Assembly: GCA_016165875.1 (NCBI GenBank)
Contig: JABBOT010000001.1
Coordinates: 13,460,330 to 13,524,329, forward strand
Length of the DNA stretch: 64,000 nt
Direction: 5' to 3'
Source: Acanthopleura granulata
Taxonomy: Eukaryota > Mollusca > Polyplacophora > Chitonida > Chitonidae
The notes beneath the pieces are model-generated. The model did not search any database. It worked only from the letters and a program-made list of their open reading frames with translations, and had not been told where the DNA came from. Made by a program: the position numbers and the translations under genes. Of this stretch, positions 10,995-23,537 are shown piece after piece; position 1 is the stretch's first letter, and each line of letters starts with the position of its first letter.

Positions 10995-12764
10995 CCAGGA
11001 GCTGTGGTGAACATTACACGAACCAAAAACAAAACGGATAATGGCACAAAGCAGTGCTGATTCTTAATATCTTCTTAGTAATAAACAAAATTAACAAGTA
11101 TTTGGGGTGACCTTTTCATTGCATTTTTATGGTTTCCTTTGTAGTTTTGTATGGGAGGGAAATCTTGTATCCCGATCGTCTTGTGGGGTATAAATATTGT
11201 CAGTAAAGCATGTAGTATTTAATTTTATTGTTGGCGGATTGAATAGATACATTTAAACTCAACTTTTTCCCTCTACACTGTTGTTAAGAGAAAACCGAAA
11301 AAAAGAGAAAAATTTCATATTTGATTCAGCCAAAAAGAGTTTGCTGGAAATAGAAAAAAAGTTATAACTTTTATTCATGTTCAAAAAAATAATAATGATA
11401 GACAATATATGTCTTTTGTAAATGCTTCAGAATGTAGAGTATCTAACCAGACAAAATGCTGTGAAGTCATGGATTTTTTCTTTCTTTCTATTAAGTTCGT
11501 ACGCCTAAGTAAAGCCCTGTCTGCAGCTATCAGCTGATTTTCGTTTTGGGACAACAGTTAACACCTTATCGACCCATCCTTAATTTCAAGTTTACCGGTA
11601 ACCAAAGTTATCATGAAAGTGAGCGCAAATTGAACTGTCAGATTGTTCTGACATATCAAAGTGACAGATTTGCAATTGGCGAAATGTTATTTTTTTCCGT
11701 CCAGAGAAGATATTAGAAAAAAGCCGAAATCTGACGTCCACAGACATCTGTAATTGCGGCAACAAAAGTTTAAAGGAGTGGATCGCTGTCTAGATGTTTG
11801 CATTTCATCGCTAGGACACACCAGGTACAGGTTCAAAGCCGGCCTTGGGCAGAGAATTTGTTGACTTTGTGGGACATTGAACGGCCGTTTGTACACTCTC
11901 TAACGTTAGATGAAGACAGCTAATGTTGTCCTCCAACAATGTGGAGTATATACCTGTAGGTCACACGTGGAAAATTCGTCAGTGACTTGCCAAAATCCTG
12001 TGGTTAGGATTGAAAGTTCATAGGAATCCGTAGAAATCGGCAACCTGTGAAAGCTAAAAACTGGACAGATCTCCCTTCAACCTCACCATAAGCAGGTTTA
12101 ATATAATTGAATGGTTAAGTTATAAATTTCATGACACTTTTTAAGAATCAGAATTAAGTGATAGTGATAAAACTATAAAAGATAGGCTTGTGCTATTTCA
12201 TGCATATGGCTGATTCCGGGCAGAGCTCGGAGAACATCACTGCGCCTCGCACTTCCTTACGGAAGGCCACGTAGGATCACTGCAATGTTGATTTACATCG
12301 AAAGGTTTCATAAATCTGTGTGCCTATGGCTGAGAACTTGTTGTGTCATAATAGACCCTATTTCAGTGAAAGAAGACCTAAAATAATTGAGCGTGAGTGG
12401 AAAGACCATTAAGAATAATATCTAAAATTAACTTTATTTATTTATTTTGAAAACTTGGGAATTGAATAAAACGAAGTGTAATATTTATGTTGGAATAATA
12501 TGGTAGGCGTTTGGGCAAAATTTATAGGTGTCGCTTGTTTTCATTTTAAGTAATGTATTACATACGAGATCTCAGTATGGTATCTGGATGGAGACGTTAT
12601 GTCCCTGAGTCAACCATTATTCTGGCCTGAGCTCTGCAGCTAACACACTAACCATGGAAATTCGATATTTTAACTCAGTAAAAATAAACATGTTTGGAGA
12701 TTATAGACTGGTTTACAAAGGTTTTTAACCATCAGTGAGCAACTGTGGAAATGTTAATTGGTCC
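10995..12764. other. Unannotated AT-rich stretch
   Basis: No gene or repeat is recognised. Runs of A and T are frequent (11280-11400), and open frames are short. Confidence 0.45.
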
Positions 12765-12846
12765 CCCTGTTTCCTCCCGCCATAATGCTGGCCACCGGCG
12801 GATTAGTGACATAGTCGGGGTAAAACAGGAATGAAAGAAATAAAAT
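12765..12846 (+). mobile_element. SINE fragment (molluscan tRNA-derived family)
   Basis: The TTTCCTCCCGCCATAATGCT segment followed by GGCCACCGGCGGATTAGTG and GTCGGGGTAAAACA corresponds to the body and 3' part of the main SINE. The poly-AATA tail is decayed to AATAAAATAA. Divergence is high, so this is an old copy. Confidence 0.65.
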
Positions 12847-14094
12847 AATTCGCTCATTTGAAAATTGGCTTAATTCCTCTATTGAATAAATACGTCACTA
12901 GCCACTTAGATAATCAATATCACTCCTTTGTTAATTCTTAACGAGCAAACCTTCCCAAAACAGGTGCTACGTAATCAGCACGCTTTCGGCAATCTGTTGG
13001 GTGTTATCCGGTCCTTTACTCCGCCCCCAAGCTTCGATGTTGTGTCAGTCATGTTTCGGTCACTCGTTTTCACGATATGTGTTCCCGGACAAGCCATAGG
13101 TCAAGTCACTTTAGTCAGTAATAAAGGGCTAACATTCATCGCCGTCGGGCAAACGCCTTGTTAAGTAGCCGCAAAGTTTTGTTCGTCGTCTAGAGACTGC
13201 ACATGTGCTTCGCCGCCTTTTTATCGATCGATTCTGACGTTAGGCAATACTGCCTGGGGTGATCTTGAGGTCTGGAGGAATCAAACCATTAGGGCACTTA
13301 GCTCTCTCCGATCCCAGCTCATGTGACACCACAAAAGTACCATATAGATGGTTATTGTGGTGTCCACTTACACCGACCCAGAGGAAAATTATAAGTAGAT
13401 GTTTCTGACGACGAAAGTACCATGTTGCCCGGAATAATTCGTTTACTCTTTATTCGTTTTGAGTATTCGTCCCGCTGTGATGTGATCTATACCGACATAA
13501 ACTATACTAAACTTTAGGATTTTTAAACTTCCATCGCCAAGTTTGTTATACATGGAGTTCGAAGAACAACATCGCCAAATTAACAATTCCAATACTATAT
13601 TTACAGGAACACACAGCTAGTATATTTATGTGATAAGTCATAATATAACGCTCCTAGCTAGAAATCAGTTCCTTAATGTCCAGAAATTATCTGTAAATGA
13701 CCACGTCAAAGTGGTAGCGACTGTTTACTACATCTTCGATGTCATCAAGTACGACGTTCGGCAAACACTCGCATGTTGGCAGAGTGAATGTTCGCTATGG
13801 TAGCTTTGCCCTTCTGAACACTACGACGGACAAACAAACCACACTGACTCTACAGAAGACTTTGACGGCGACTGAACTTTTGGCCATGAGCTATGTGTTT
13901 GCGAGATCTGAGACATGATCCAACACGAGCGGCGCAACCAAAGGTCTGAAGGTCGAATCTGTACACGCTTACTTAGATCGGTCGAAAAATCAATCCTTAC
14001 AAACAATGGTTGTGTTTAATCCAAGAACATAAGAAAGTACAGAACCCATTGCTTCTCCGCTCTTTTACAGGGATGTAGACTTTCCCAGCATACA
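12847..14094. other. Unannotated stretch
   Basis: Nothing is recognised. A 78-codon plus-strand open frame at 12928-13164 and a 61-codon minus frame at 13821-14006 lack domain resemblance or splice context. Confidence 0.4.
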
Positions 14095-14421
14095 GTTTAA
14101 AAGACAACAGCGCAGAGAGTAAAACCAGAGCGCCGACGACAGTGTGATATTTGGCAAATGGTCGCAAGTTGCCGGTGAAATGTGGCCGCTTCTTAAGTTA
14201 CCTCAGTTAGGGTTTTATTCTAACTGTTCATGTAAGTGTTTAATAAGTAACAACTTATAATCCCCCTCCTCCAGCACCATGACTGAAGCAGAATTAGATA
14301 AAAAAAATTACAGTGATATTAACTGCAATTTATTAGATGTCACTGATCTAGAATTACTCAGAGTGCTGAATGTTCATCACATTTAACACATGTATACACA
14401 ATAACATGAAAACACTGTAAA
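14095..14421 (+). repeat. Dispersed repeat X, copy 3 (best reference copy)
   Basis: This is the longest of the four X copies. It begins AAAAGACAACAGCGCAGAGA, passes AAAACCAGAGCG, CTAACTGTTCATGTAAGTGT, AGCACCATGACTGAAGCAGA and CACTGATCTAGAATTACTC, and ends in AACATGAAAACACTGTAAAG. The copies at 7.6 and 32.9 kb match it in reverse complement almost throughout. The stretch between the last two landmarks is longer here than in copy 1. No inverted termini or tail were identified, so the mobilisation mode is open. Confidence 0.75.
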
Positions 14422-14650
14422 GGGACCAGGCCTCGGGGATGCTTGGTCCACCAGCAGAATCCCGATTTATACATTAATACAATGTAAAAGACTACAGACC
14501 GGAGAGCAAAACGGAACTTTATTCTTTGTGCTGTTTCTTTCGTTCTTATTGACAGTATCGGGCCCTCTCTGAGACTACAGGGTCCTCGCTCATAGTACAG
14601 GACATTCGCTGTCTCACTGAACTCAGGAGACATCCTTGTACGTGAAAACC

Positions 14651-14705
14651 TGTTCTTGAGCACAGCGTAAAATCCCGATAAAATAAATAAATAAATAAAT
14701 AAAAA
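14651..14705 (+). mobile_element. SINE 3' tail fragment
   Basis: TGTTCTTGAGCACAGCGTAA followed by AATCCCGATAAAATAAATAA matches the extreme 3' end of the main SINE (TTGAGTACGGCGTAAAACAC and tail). Only the last ~55 bp remain. Confidence 0.6.
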
Positions 14706-16460
14706 CATGATTAAATAAGGCTGCCAAATACACGATATATACTGTATGTAATGGTGACGGCGTTCAGCCCGCCTTCACTGCAATCTCAGTAATTAGTGGA
14801 TGCCAACTGGTGGATGTCATAGTTAAAATGTCACCTTTTTCTGAAAGACTATGCTGTATCCACACCAAATCTTTGATTCCGAGGGTGTTGGAATGAGTAA
14901 GTTCCAAACATTTTTAAGTTACATTGTAACACAGCTAGCTGCTAGTTGAAAGTGACGGGTAAGGAATGAAATGAATGTTGCGTTATCGCTATTTAACTCA
15001 CAATTAGTTATAAATGACTAAAGATTCTCCACATTGACCCTAGCATTTTACAGATAGAGCAACAATTATCTGTAGTCTCCCATTCTCTTTAGAAATTGTA
15101 ATGACGATTCATGCAAGGGTCGGCTTTACGAGTGAAATAACTACCAAGATCATTTCCTGTGTGTGACATGCGGATGTTTTTATCCTCATGTTGAAAGAGA
15201 TTATAGTACATCTGATGTTTCTGAGACAGAAAATTAACAAAATCTTCATGTAAGACTACATAATCATCGTTACCAGCGCTGTTGACAGCTTACTGCCACC
15301 AGATAGCAGCAATAGCAAAAATCTGTCCTCGGCTGGGATTGAACCAACGACTCGTGTTTTCGGGCGAATGAGCATACGGGTATGTTTATAACAAAGACCC
15401 ATTTGCTGCTCAGCATTTAGCTCGTTTTAATGGAAGACATTGGTTAAATTAGTGAGTGAACGGTGAACAGAAACACCGTACTTGCGCATTGTCAGACTGA
15501 TACCCAGTCTTCCGAGGATGAAAACAACACAGGTCGACATTCACATACCACGCCCTAAAGCACGTGGGCTACTGGTGTACCAGAGTGTACCTATATGGAA
15601 ATCTACAAGAGTATACTGCTATGACATATTGGTAGATCTAAATTGGCGTTTTCAGCGGAGAATCGGTTCAGTTTTTTCCAAATCACTGGACCCAAGCTCA
15701 TTTAAATTTTTGTATTCAATGAGAAGAAAGTTTGGCTAAGAGGTAAATTCATGTATATCTTTCTTGACCTGCCAGATATGCAGAAAATTAGATTCAAACT
15801 ACCGATCAGATAATGTAAGCAAACCGTACACCGTTATATAATATGCGAACATGAGCGGTAGTGCGTGCAGTCAGCGACACAACGTGCAAAACAACGCGTC
15901 AACAATTGCTGTAAGCACTATTGTGAAAAGTTAAATAGCACAGGTTATAGTTATTATTGCTATAGATTTAGCGGCACTTTACATACATGCGGAGTGCTAG
16001 CCACGGATCAATAAATTACACCATAAAGCAGCAAATATTGACAACAAAGTCCGTCGTAACATTATTGAATATTTTCTATAGTTTGGCTGAAAATGTTAAC
16101 ATGATTTAGTGAAGGTTCTAATATAAAGTTGTATATTTACATATTGTGCCCAATTGAATAGTATAGTTATTTACATTGTAATTTCAAATCTGAACCATTG
16201 TAAGTGGCTCAAGGCCTACAGTGAGCTGTAAAGTCGTATGCTGAAGTTGTTACATTGTGTTGTTGATCTTCGCTTATCGCGTCACCCTGGATGGGTGTTA
16301 ACCGGATAATAATATACTGTATTGTCCAGTTTTATTCACCTTCATTCGCAGTTTACTTTTGGCTGTGCCTCGCCAAGTTGCTGATAAACTTTATCGCATA
16401 TGAAACGTTAGCCGAGCCAACCAGAGATGACTTTATCACATGACCTCATTGGCCAATGCT
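14706..16460. other. Unannotated stretch with a tRNA-like segment
   Basis: Around 15317-15385 the minus strand reads GTTGGTTCAATCCCAGCCGA, which looks like a pol III B box, preceded by a weak A-box-like region. It may be the head of an old tRNA-derived SINE, but no cloverleaf could be drawn. The rest, including the 85-codon open frame at 15482-15739, shows nothing recognisable. Confidence 0.35.
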
Positions 16461-16574
16461 GATCGTGGGTTTCCCTCGGGCGCTTCCCGGTTCCCTCCTC
16501 CATAATGTTGACCCCTGTGGTATCAGTCAAATATTCTTGAGTACGGAGTAAAACACCAATCAAATAAATAAATC
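16461..16574 (+). mobile_element. SINE, 3' half (molluscan tRNA-derived family)
   Basis: GATCGTGGGTTTCCCTCGGG, CCCGGTTCCCTCCTCCATAA, AAATATTCTTGAGTACGGAG and TAAAACACCAATCAAATAAA occur in order, matching the body and tail of the main SINE. The head is absent. Confidence 0.82.
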
Positions 16575-18014
16575 ACTGACCAATAGAAATTACCCTTCCA
16601 AGATCGCGATTACCGTCCTAACGTACTGTTGCCCCCTTCTCTCACCAACGGATTATACACAACGATCATAGTGAATAATGGTTAAACAAACTGATTATAT
16701 GAATAATTGGCTTAAAAAGATGTTTGAAGACGTTTACCGCGAGTTATTGATGTAATCTGTTGATTGACTATGACGTAAGCCTATATTAGCTACGAAAGTA
16801 AGAAAAAGCTACTGACAGTTAAATTGTCAATATTGTTAAATCGATACCCACCATCTTTATGTTAAAGTCTACGTTGGTAGATTAGTTAAAATTGAAATCA
16901 TCTTTTGTGATTTTTGCAAGTGGTGAAAATTATTTCAGAAATCGAATCTGAACTTTCCTGCACAGTCTACAAATGAATGTACCTACAGTTCTACAGGTCC
17001 AGCTTCTTCACTTCTTCACTGACAGCTCTCAAGTTGCAATATATGTAGCAAATGACAGGGTGGACTTAAAACAAAACCTTACATTTTGGTATATTTAGCG
17101 CAATGTTCGTTACACAAATAAACGTATAAATGTATTCCCATCGTCCGTCCAAGAAACTGACCGACGGTCTTTACACTCAGATGCTGTTAGGCTGTGTCGT
17201 GTGACGCCATTGATTCCTTATCGAATGCCGTGGAGGAAGACTGGTATTAGTCACGCTTTCCATCAATTAACACTGTTAGTTCAAGGAGCACTGGGAATAA
17301 GGTTTGCCTGGGGATCGACCCTGATCCTTGTAACCTTACACTGTCCGGAGACATTATCGAGTGGCAGTGTCCACACCACTGCTCTCAGCACCGATGAAAA
17401 GCACCGATGGACGCCCCGGAAGTGCGGGAGTACTTGGCTTTCTCGGCTTAGGTAACGGGCAAAGATGCTCTAGGAAATGTCGCTCAAGACTTCTACTCTA
17501 TAAAGCCATCAATACCTCTTCTCCTTTTTAATTTTTTTCGCACATGGTTTCAATTTTCTGGATAAACACGGAAAAGTGTAGCGGTTCGCGCGACATAGTA
17601 TTTTCATTTGCAGAGGGCTTCGATTGCCCGTGCTATGACATGCTCAAGACAGTTATCTTCAATGGAGTGTCATATCTTTGAAACGAAACCAGTTACACAC
17701 TGTGGGGTGAACGGGCAATGTGACACAAGGCAGCGCCTCAAGAGTTAGCTATGAGGGTAAAAAGTTCTTGAAAGTGAGATGAATTAATGGAAATCGACGA
17801 TACAACACGAGCTTCTCGATTATGAGTCCTGGATTGTTAAAATGCCTCTGCGGTATATCTCCAGGCTATCAGCATGTCGATTCCATTTTCAGCCACTGGA
17901 TAATTTCTCTATACGTTGCTTTCGCTTCTTATTGTTATGAAAATGTGTATTTCTTAAACGTCTTACCAAGAGCAGGGCATATTTGGTATATTTGATTTAT
18001 GCTGTGTTTTCCAG
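16575..18014. other. Unannotated stretch
   Basis: No gene is recognised. A GC-richer part at 17200-17460 is open on the plus strand for 84 codons and contains a small internal doubling of AGCACCGATGRA (near 17388 and 17400). There is no domain resemblance. Confidence 0.4.
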
Positions 18015-18117
18015 ATGCTCAGCAAAAGAAGGAAACCAGGAAGCCTTAAGACAAATCGCAGCAATTTGTGAAGGGCATTATTCAGGCGTTTTCATGAAGT
18101 ATATGTGGATAAAGTAA
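18015..18117 (+). CDS. Terminal-exon-like segment (unproven)
   Basis: The tract ATTTATGCTGTGTTTTCCAG ends at 18014 and is an excellent acceptor. After one base the frame reads 33 codons to TAA at 18115, including SAKEGNQEALRQIAAICEG and FMKYMWIK. The first part is an amphipathic-helix-like run resembling the start of an ankyrin-type helix pair (AAKEGN-EAL), but at this length that is only a resemblance. A second frame from the same acceptor (starting ATG) is open for 18 codons. No upstream exon was found. Confidence 0.27.
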
Positions 18118-18381
18118 CGCAACATAACTAACCTTTTTTCTATCCTTTAACAAAAGCGAACAAAAGTCAATAAAATTGATGAAGTCAATAATGTGCAATT
18201 TATTAATGACTTCCGTTAAACTTCCACAAAAACCTTAAAGAGCTACTTTGCTGTTAAAACATTTGTGTCTTAAAAGCTTTACTAAATTGTGAAAATATTT
18301 TAGCGTATTAAAACCGATATTGTGCGTTTCGTCAGAGTATACAGAAACAAAATATTTCTGTTCCTTTCACTTTGCCTGGTG

Positions 18382-18540
18382 TGACGTCAAACACGAACAC
18401 ATGACGTTATCAATCGCTGACGTGTTCCACAAATGACGCTGCCCTTTCAAACGCGCTTGACGTCATCCCAGCATAAATGCCTTACTCAACGTCACATCTG
18501 CCTAATTCGACGTCATACAGGGAAAATCATCACGTCACAT
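18382..18540. promoter_or_regulatory. Cluster of CRE/ACGT-type sites
   Basis: Within 160 bp there are two exact TGACGTCA octamers (18382-18389 and 18458-18465). There are also close variants: TGACGTTA at 18402, TGACGTGT at 18418, AACGTCAC near 18488, CGACGTCAT near 18508 and CACGTCAC near 18531. A TGACGCT lies at 18434. TGACGTCA is the established binding site of CREB/ATF-type bZIP factors. The density is far above what AT-rich DNA gives by chance. The spacing is irregular (16-40 bp), arguing against a plain tandem repeat. Function as an enhancer or promoter is inference. Confidence 0.4.
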
Positions 18541-18725
18541 CAGGAAAATTTTACCGACACAGCCGAAGATTTTGTTTTTCACGGAATCTTCAGTTATATG
18601 GTTCAAATAGTGTTATTCGTCAAAATCTTTTTGAAACATGGTGTTAGGCTTACTACGTAGAATTTCTTTCATACCATTGTAATATCTCAATGCAATTTGT
18701 ATTCTGACCAGAGTGGCACTTTAAT

Positions 18726-18800
18726 CTCATTGGTTCGACTGCGGCTTCACGTCAGGAGGTTTGTCAGGTACCTGAAGAAGGCTTGTGGATTTCACTGGTT
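18726..18800 (+). mobile_element. Fragment of a third SINE family (tentative)
   Basis: TTGGTTCGACTGCGGCTTCA and GGTTTGTCAGGTACCTG match the middle of the element at 28150-28410 (GTGTTCGAATCCAGACC ... GATTTGTCAGGTACCTGG). The remainder has decayed. Confidence 0.4.
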
Positions 18801-20170
18801 CTACCCAGTTTTCTCTAGGCTCATACACAGAGAAAGCGTACTCTAAGTGAATGAGTTTAGAGCGGATGTTAAGACCAATCAATTAAACAGATAAACAAGC
18901 AGTCTGGAAGTCCCCTTCCGGTTTGAGGCGTCAGAATGACGTTGAGTCCATAACGGGACAAAACGACAATGCTTTTGTTTAAAATGAAAAAGCGCAAAAC
19001 TCAAACTTGATTTGTAACTTGTTATTGGAAGAAGTCCAAAATGGTCATATTTTGCCGAAAACGACAATCTGTCCGAAACTCAATCTGGAAGTCGTCAGGG
19101 TAAAGTAATGTGCCAAGTTAATAGCTCACCTAGGTTTGAATCGAGCTTCTTATGACTGGCTTTTGTATATCTTTACGAGGTTACCTTAACTTGGCCGTCG
19201 TTATCTCGGCGTATTACCAGGTTCCCTCAGACTTACTCCCCACGTCCACTTTGTTGATACATTCATGAAAAATTCTAATGGAAGACAGACATGTTTTGGG
19301 AGTCTGAAAACATTTAACTGATCCATACTACTAAACAGTACAATACGTTTTCAGGTTTCCAGTACTCTAACCCTAATGCCAAGTTGGCTTCTTGGTAACT
19401 CGTCTGATGCCAGGATATTTCTGTCCTGTTACGTTACTTTTGATAAATGGTACTTCTCGGTCAGCACTTAAATACGGGTCAACATAGATTCTGTGGCCTT
19501 GTCTCTTCTGTGATGCAACATGTTTTAAGGCTATCAGAGGCACCAAGATAAATTGGGAGATAGACGTTCTTAAGGGATTGCTTAATAAATTGTTTTGTAT
19601 AAGTCGCTAAAAGAATGAACCCATGGAGCCACTAAGATGAAAGGAGACATTGTTTTCGGTCTAACACTGGTTTGTTATATTTTATTGAATCAGCCAGGAA
19701 AAGTGCTTGAAGCCGGTTTGAATTTAAAGGCTGAATAGCAACATCCCCTTTGATTGTGAGACAAAAATTGTGGACACAGCCACCGTTTCCTTTCCTAATC
19801 TTGATGGGTTTTGTATTTAGACATCTGGATAAGAACATAATTTTGTGTGCCTGAATAACAGTTACTGTACGTCACAGATGCAATGATATCTGTTCATCCC
19901 GGTATTTTTATAACCATTGCAAAGGCATGGAAGCTCGACTAATATAGATCTTTACTAATGACTGGAATATCAATTGGCTTAATTGTATTTTCGCTCGAAC
20001 ATGTAAAGCTGACAATTTTCCTGTGTCTCATCACTTTTAGTCAATGCATACATGGACAATCTACATATTCCAGTGTTATACTTTTCCGATTCTCACCATT
20101 TGCGGCAGCACTGTGCCACTGTTGCATTCATCTTTGTTCTGGATTTGTGAGACTAACATGTGGTCTGTGG
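18801..20170. other. Unannotated stretch
   Basis: No gene or repeat is recognised. Open frames at 18879-19067, 19632-19838 and 19958-20239 have no domain or splice support. Confidence 0.45.
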
Positions 20171-20520
20171 ACAGCTGCATGTCTGTTTCCAGATGCCATT
20201 ATGAGGAGAATAGTGCATTCTGTTGAGATATTACTATGAAGGAAATGATGCATGCCTGATGTCAAATGTCACTATTTGGAGAATAGTGCATATCCGATAT
20301 GAGGACGTTACTGAATAGGAAATGATGCATGCCTGATGTCAGATGTCAGTATATGGAGAACAATACATGGCTGATATTAAGACGTTATTGTGTATGGAAT
20401 GACTTATGTCTGATGTCAGGTGTCAGATGTGAAGAACAGCGCTTGGTAGCTATTAAGACGTCAGCCTACTGCGTAGGGATTGATGCATCTCTGATGGCAG
20501 GAGTCAGTATGTGGAAACTA
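20171..20520. repeat. Degenerate tandem array, ~77-bp unit, about 4.5 copies
   Basis: The landmark CATGCCTGATGTCA recurs at 20251 and 20328, then as TATGTCTGATGTCA at 20405 and CATCTCTGATGGCA at 20486. A first diverged copy lies near 20178. Spacings are 73, 77, 77 and 81 bp. Each unit also carries a GGAGAAYARTRCAT segment and a GAYATTAAGACGTTA-like segment. Because the unit is not a multiple of three, the overlying open frames are not meaningful. Confidence 0.75.
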
Positions 20521-22611
20521 TTGCCCTCCCAGGATGGCAAAAGGGAGCATGTGACAAAACCACCGTTTTTGGGAAAGAAACATAAACACCGTATGCCTTT
20601 TCGAAATACCTTATAATTATAGAACACAAGAATGACAATTAATCTATGTATATTGGGATTGATAATATATTAGGATAATATATATATTATGTCCGTTACT
20701 TCCTTCTGTCGCTGTGTGTCTCATCTTGGACTCGGCTATATCATTTTTACCTTGACGAAAGGAAATATTTACCAAAAACAACTAAAGGATCTCATAAAGC
20801 ATGAGTTTTATTGGCTCAGATAATGACTAAGAATTAGAACAACTGAAGCATTTTTCCTTATTTTTACTACAATTTTTACTGACGTGAGTATAACTTAATC
20901 GAAAGCGCATTAATCCCATGGAGGGTCCAGTTTTCGATGATAGTGCAACAACAGCTATTATGTTCTTGTTCTAAAGCAAAATACACTTAAGCAATTACGT
21001 AGACAAAAAAGAGTGCAAAAATATAGTTTACTTACTTCCACTTACTAACACTTACTTCCTTTTGGCACGGAAAACTTTTGTTTATCCTGTCCAGAAAATG
21101 CCCTTAATTAAATCATTTACCGTAGATGAGCTTTCATTGCAACTGTTCATGTATCCAACTGTAACAGAGCAAAGCGGAAGCCAGTCTGTTTGACGTGTCT
21201 TTGTAGCCTTTATTAGGAATACACCTAAAGAATGAAAAAAAAAAAATCCGCCAATACACACACATTATACACCACTTATTAGAGTCGATATATGTCGACG
21301 TCATTTGTAATGTGTATGTGTGTATGGTTATTGATCACATACTACATACAGCACTACTAAACAAACCTTAACTTGCGTGGATAATCAGATGTAAGTTCGG
21401 CTAACAATTGCTTATGGTGCAAGTACAAATTTCGATATACATGTATATACTAGGGATATTCCATGAATACACCCGAATACATATTTTTCCATTATTTGAC
21501 ATCAAACACGCCATATATCTAGACCAAAGTAGCTGAACGGCAATATATACTTAGACCTATATGCAATTAGACTTACAGTGGTCACAGTGATCATCCACAG
21601 TACAACATCACGCCTATAATACGCACATTAATGTCACCTAAGGGGTAGATACTCAATACATACAAATAGCTTTATTACAAACAAGCAATAATATTTATCC
21701 CCAAATCCGCCAAGGAATGGTTCAAACTGTCAACAGGTGTTCATATGGATTGATCGTACTTAACCTACCGGGCCTGTGAACAAGTGATACACAGTCTACT
21801 ACAAGCTGCATACAACAACAACTGCATGTACATGTACGTATTTAACAAGATACGGACCATGAACAAATAATAAAAGAGAATTAGTTGTCTGCTACTGCAG
21901 CAATACACGAAGAAAATACGAAAACTAACAATAAACGCTGACAAAAAGAGAAATGAACGGAGAGTTCTCGTTCATAATTAAACCAACAGAATATTGAATC
22001 TAATATCATTAACAGACTCCATAGCATGTGAATTGCGCAAGATACAGGTAACCGAGTGCAAGTGTAATACAGTCTGTCTGCGCACTGAAGCAGGCAACGA
22101 GCAACCAAGTTGGAAACTATAAAATCACAGGAGGTACTTCCTTTCAAACATCTCACAGAGTGTGGGCAATTACTGAAAACTGCCAGTGAAACATGGTTTC
22201 TTCTAAGTAAAACCTATCAACATCCAAATTTATTTCATAAATCAAACCGGACGGCAGCGTGATGCAAAACTACGTGCTGATCACCGTGCACAACAACCAA
22301 ACACGGAGCGAGTACACAATCAGTCAGAGTCGCAGAGTAACAGATCTAGCTCGTAATGTGCATGCGACACTGCCTACTCACTATGATCGGGCAGCTATAA
22401 CAACCAAAAGACCTGCAGTACAGGAGAAACTCTCGAATAGGCTGCGACAGTAATGACCAACCACATGTTACTCTTCTCAAGAAAATGGCTGCACTGCCAT
22501 GACGTCATATGACTCTGACATAACTTTACGCAAGGGAAATAACTCTGCCTGTCACACAAAGAAGCGATCTTACTAAACACAGTGGATATACCACGTCTGA
22601 AACATACGAAG
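20521..22611. other. Unannotated stretch
   Basis: AT-rich with short hairpin-prone runs (ATAATATATATATTAT near 20680) and a cluster of ACTTAC words near 21030-21060. No gene is recognised. The 91-codon minus frame at 21881-22156 has no domain resemblance. Confidence 0.4.
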
Positions 22612-22720
22612 CTGGGCGTCGAAACCGACATTCGTATACCAGCCATCAACCAATATGGGAGTTCCTTGTCATTAATCGCAAGACCAATTTCCAAACTGAC
22701 GAATAACACAAACCACAACC
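22612..22720 (+). repeat. Dispersed repeat Y, copy 1
   Basis: GAAACCGACATTCGTATACC, TGTCATTAATCGCAAGACCA and AACACAAACCACAA align in order with 25411-25520 (GAAAACCGACATTCGTGTAC, GTCAATAATCGCACAACCAA, AACACAAACCCCAA). The match covers about 110 bp and ends at an AT-rich part in both copies. Confidence 0.65.
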
Positions 22721-23252
22721 ATTAGCTTCACAAATCTTTAATATTTTTCTCGCCCATTTTTGAAAAGGTATACGTTATTCGATTTAGGAAGCTTCCGCAT
22801 AGTTTTAAACTAGTTTTTGGAACATATGCCAGGTTAAGTGCTTTACAGTATCTAAAATGTTATGGCCAAGAATAGAAATACAATAACTAAAGCACGTCGG
22901 TATTATGGAACACAAACGCATTTGGTACTTCAAAGTCGTTCACGAATGACCTCCTGCATTCTACGGAAATGTCAAGTTATGTCATCATAAGGTGATGACT
23001 TCCTGGACATTGGGAATGCCATATAACCTTTCGTTACGCAAACTTGTTTTATAAAAGCACACAATCAAACAGTGTGATTTGCATCTTCTGTTGGCATGCT
23101 GTTTGATGTTAGACTCTTGCAGAGGTAGTTCTGCTATAGTCATTGCCCAACCGAACTAGGCCATTTGTTGATATACAGATGATGCACTAAGAGTGAAAAT
23201 ATATCGATTTCCCATCTTGCAGTTTGCGAATTTAAACCTACTACATTCAGCA

Positions 23253-23350
23253 ACAATTATCAGTTTTACTCTTTGGTATGACGCGACCCGAGAATTATCC
23301 CGGATCTCCCGTTTTCGAGGCGGACGCTCTATCCACTAGGCCAGGCAGGC
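23253..23350 (-). mobile_element. tRNA-derived SINE head (V-SINE/RUDI-like, tentative)
   Basis: On the minus strand the segment reads GCCTGCCTGGCCTAGTGGAT, AGAGCGTCCGCCTCGAAAAC and GGGAGATCCGGGATAAT, i.e. an A-box-like TGGCCTAGTGG and a decayed B box, followed by GCGTCATACCAAAGAG. That join of a tRNA-like head to GCGTCATACCAAAG is one I recall from molluscan SINEs. The anticodon arm and T arm are too altered for a working tRNA. Confidence 0.55.
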
Positions 23351-23394
23351 GATTATTATTACATAATTGTGCAGGAATTGATATTAAAGAAATG

Positions 23395-23516
23395 TATTTA
23401 TTTGTCGGATTGGTGTTTTACGCTGTACTCAAGAATATTTCACCCATACGACTCAGTACTATGGTTATGAGGGGAGGGGATGAGTGATACTGCCTGGGGG
23501 AAACCCTTGGCCATAA
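23395..23516 (-). mobile_element. SINE, 3' half, minus strand
   Basis: The TATTTATTTGTCGGATTGGT tail, GTTTTACGCTGTACTCAAGA, ATATTTCACCCATACGAC and TGGGGGAAACCCTTGGCC match the main SINE in reverse complement. It faces the plus-strand copy at 23538-23614. Confidence 0.78.
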
Positions 23517-23537
23517 GCACGTCTAATAGCCATTCAG

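Noticed and set aside
23253..23350. Functional tRNA gene
   Set aside because: The B box and T arm are degraded and the head runs into SINE-type sequence (GCGTCATACCAAAG), so it is a SINE head.
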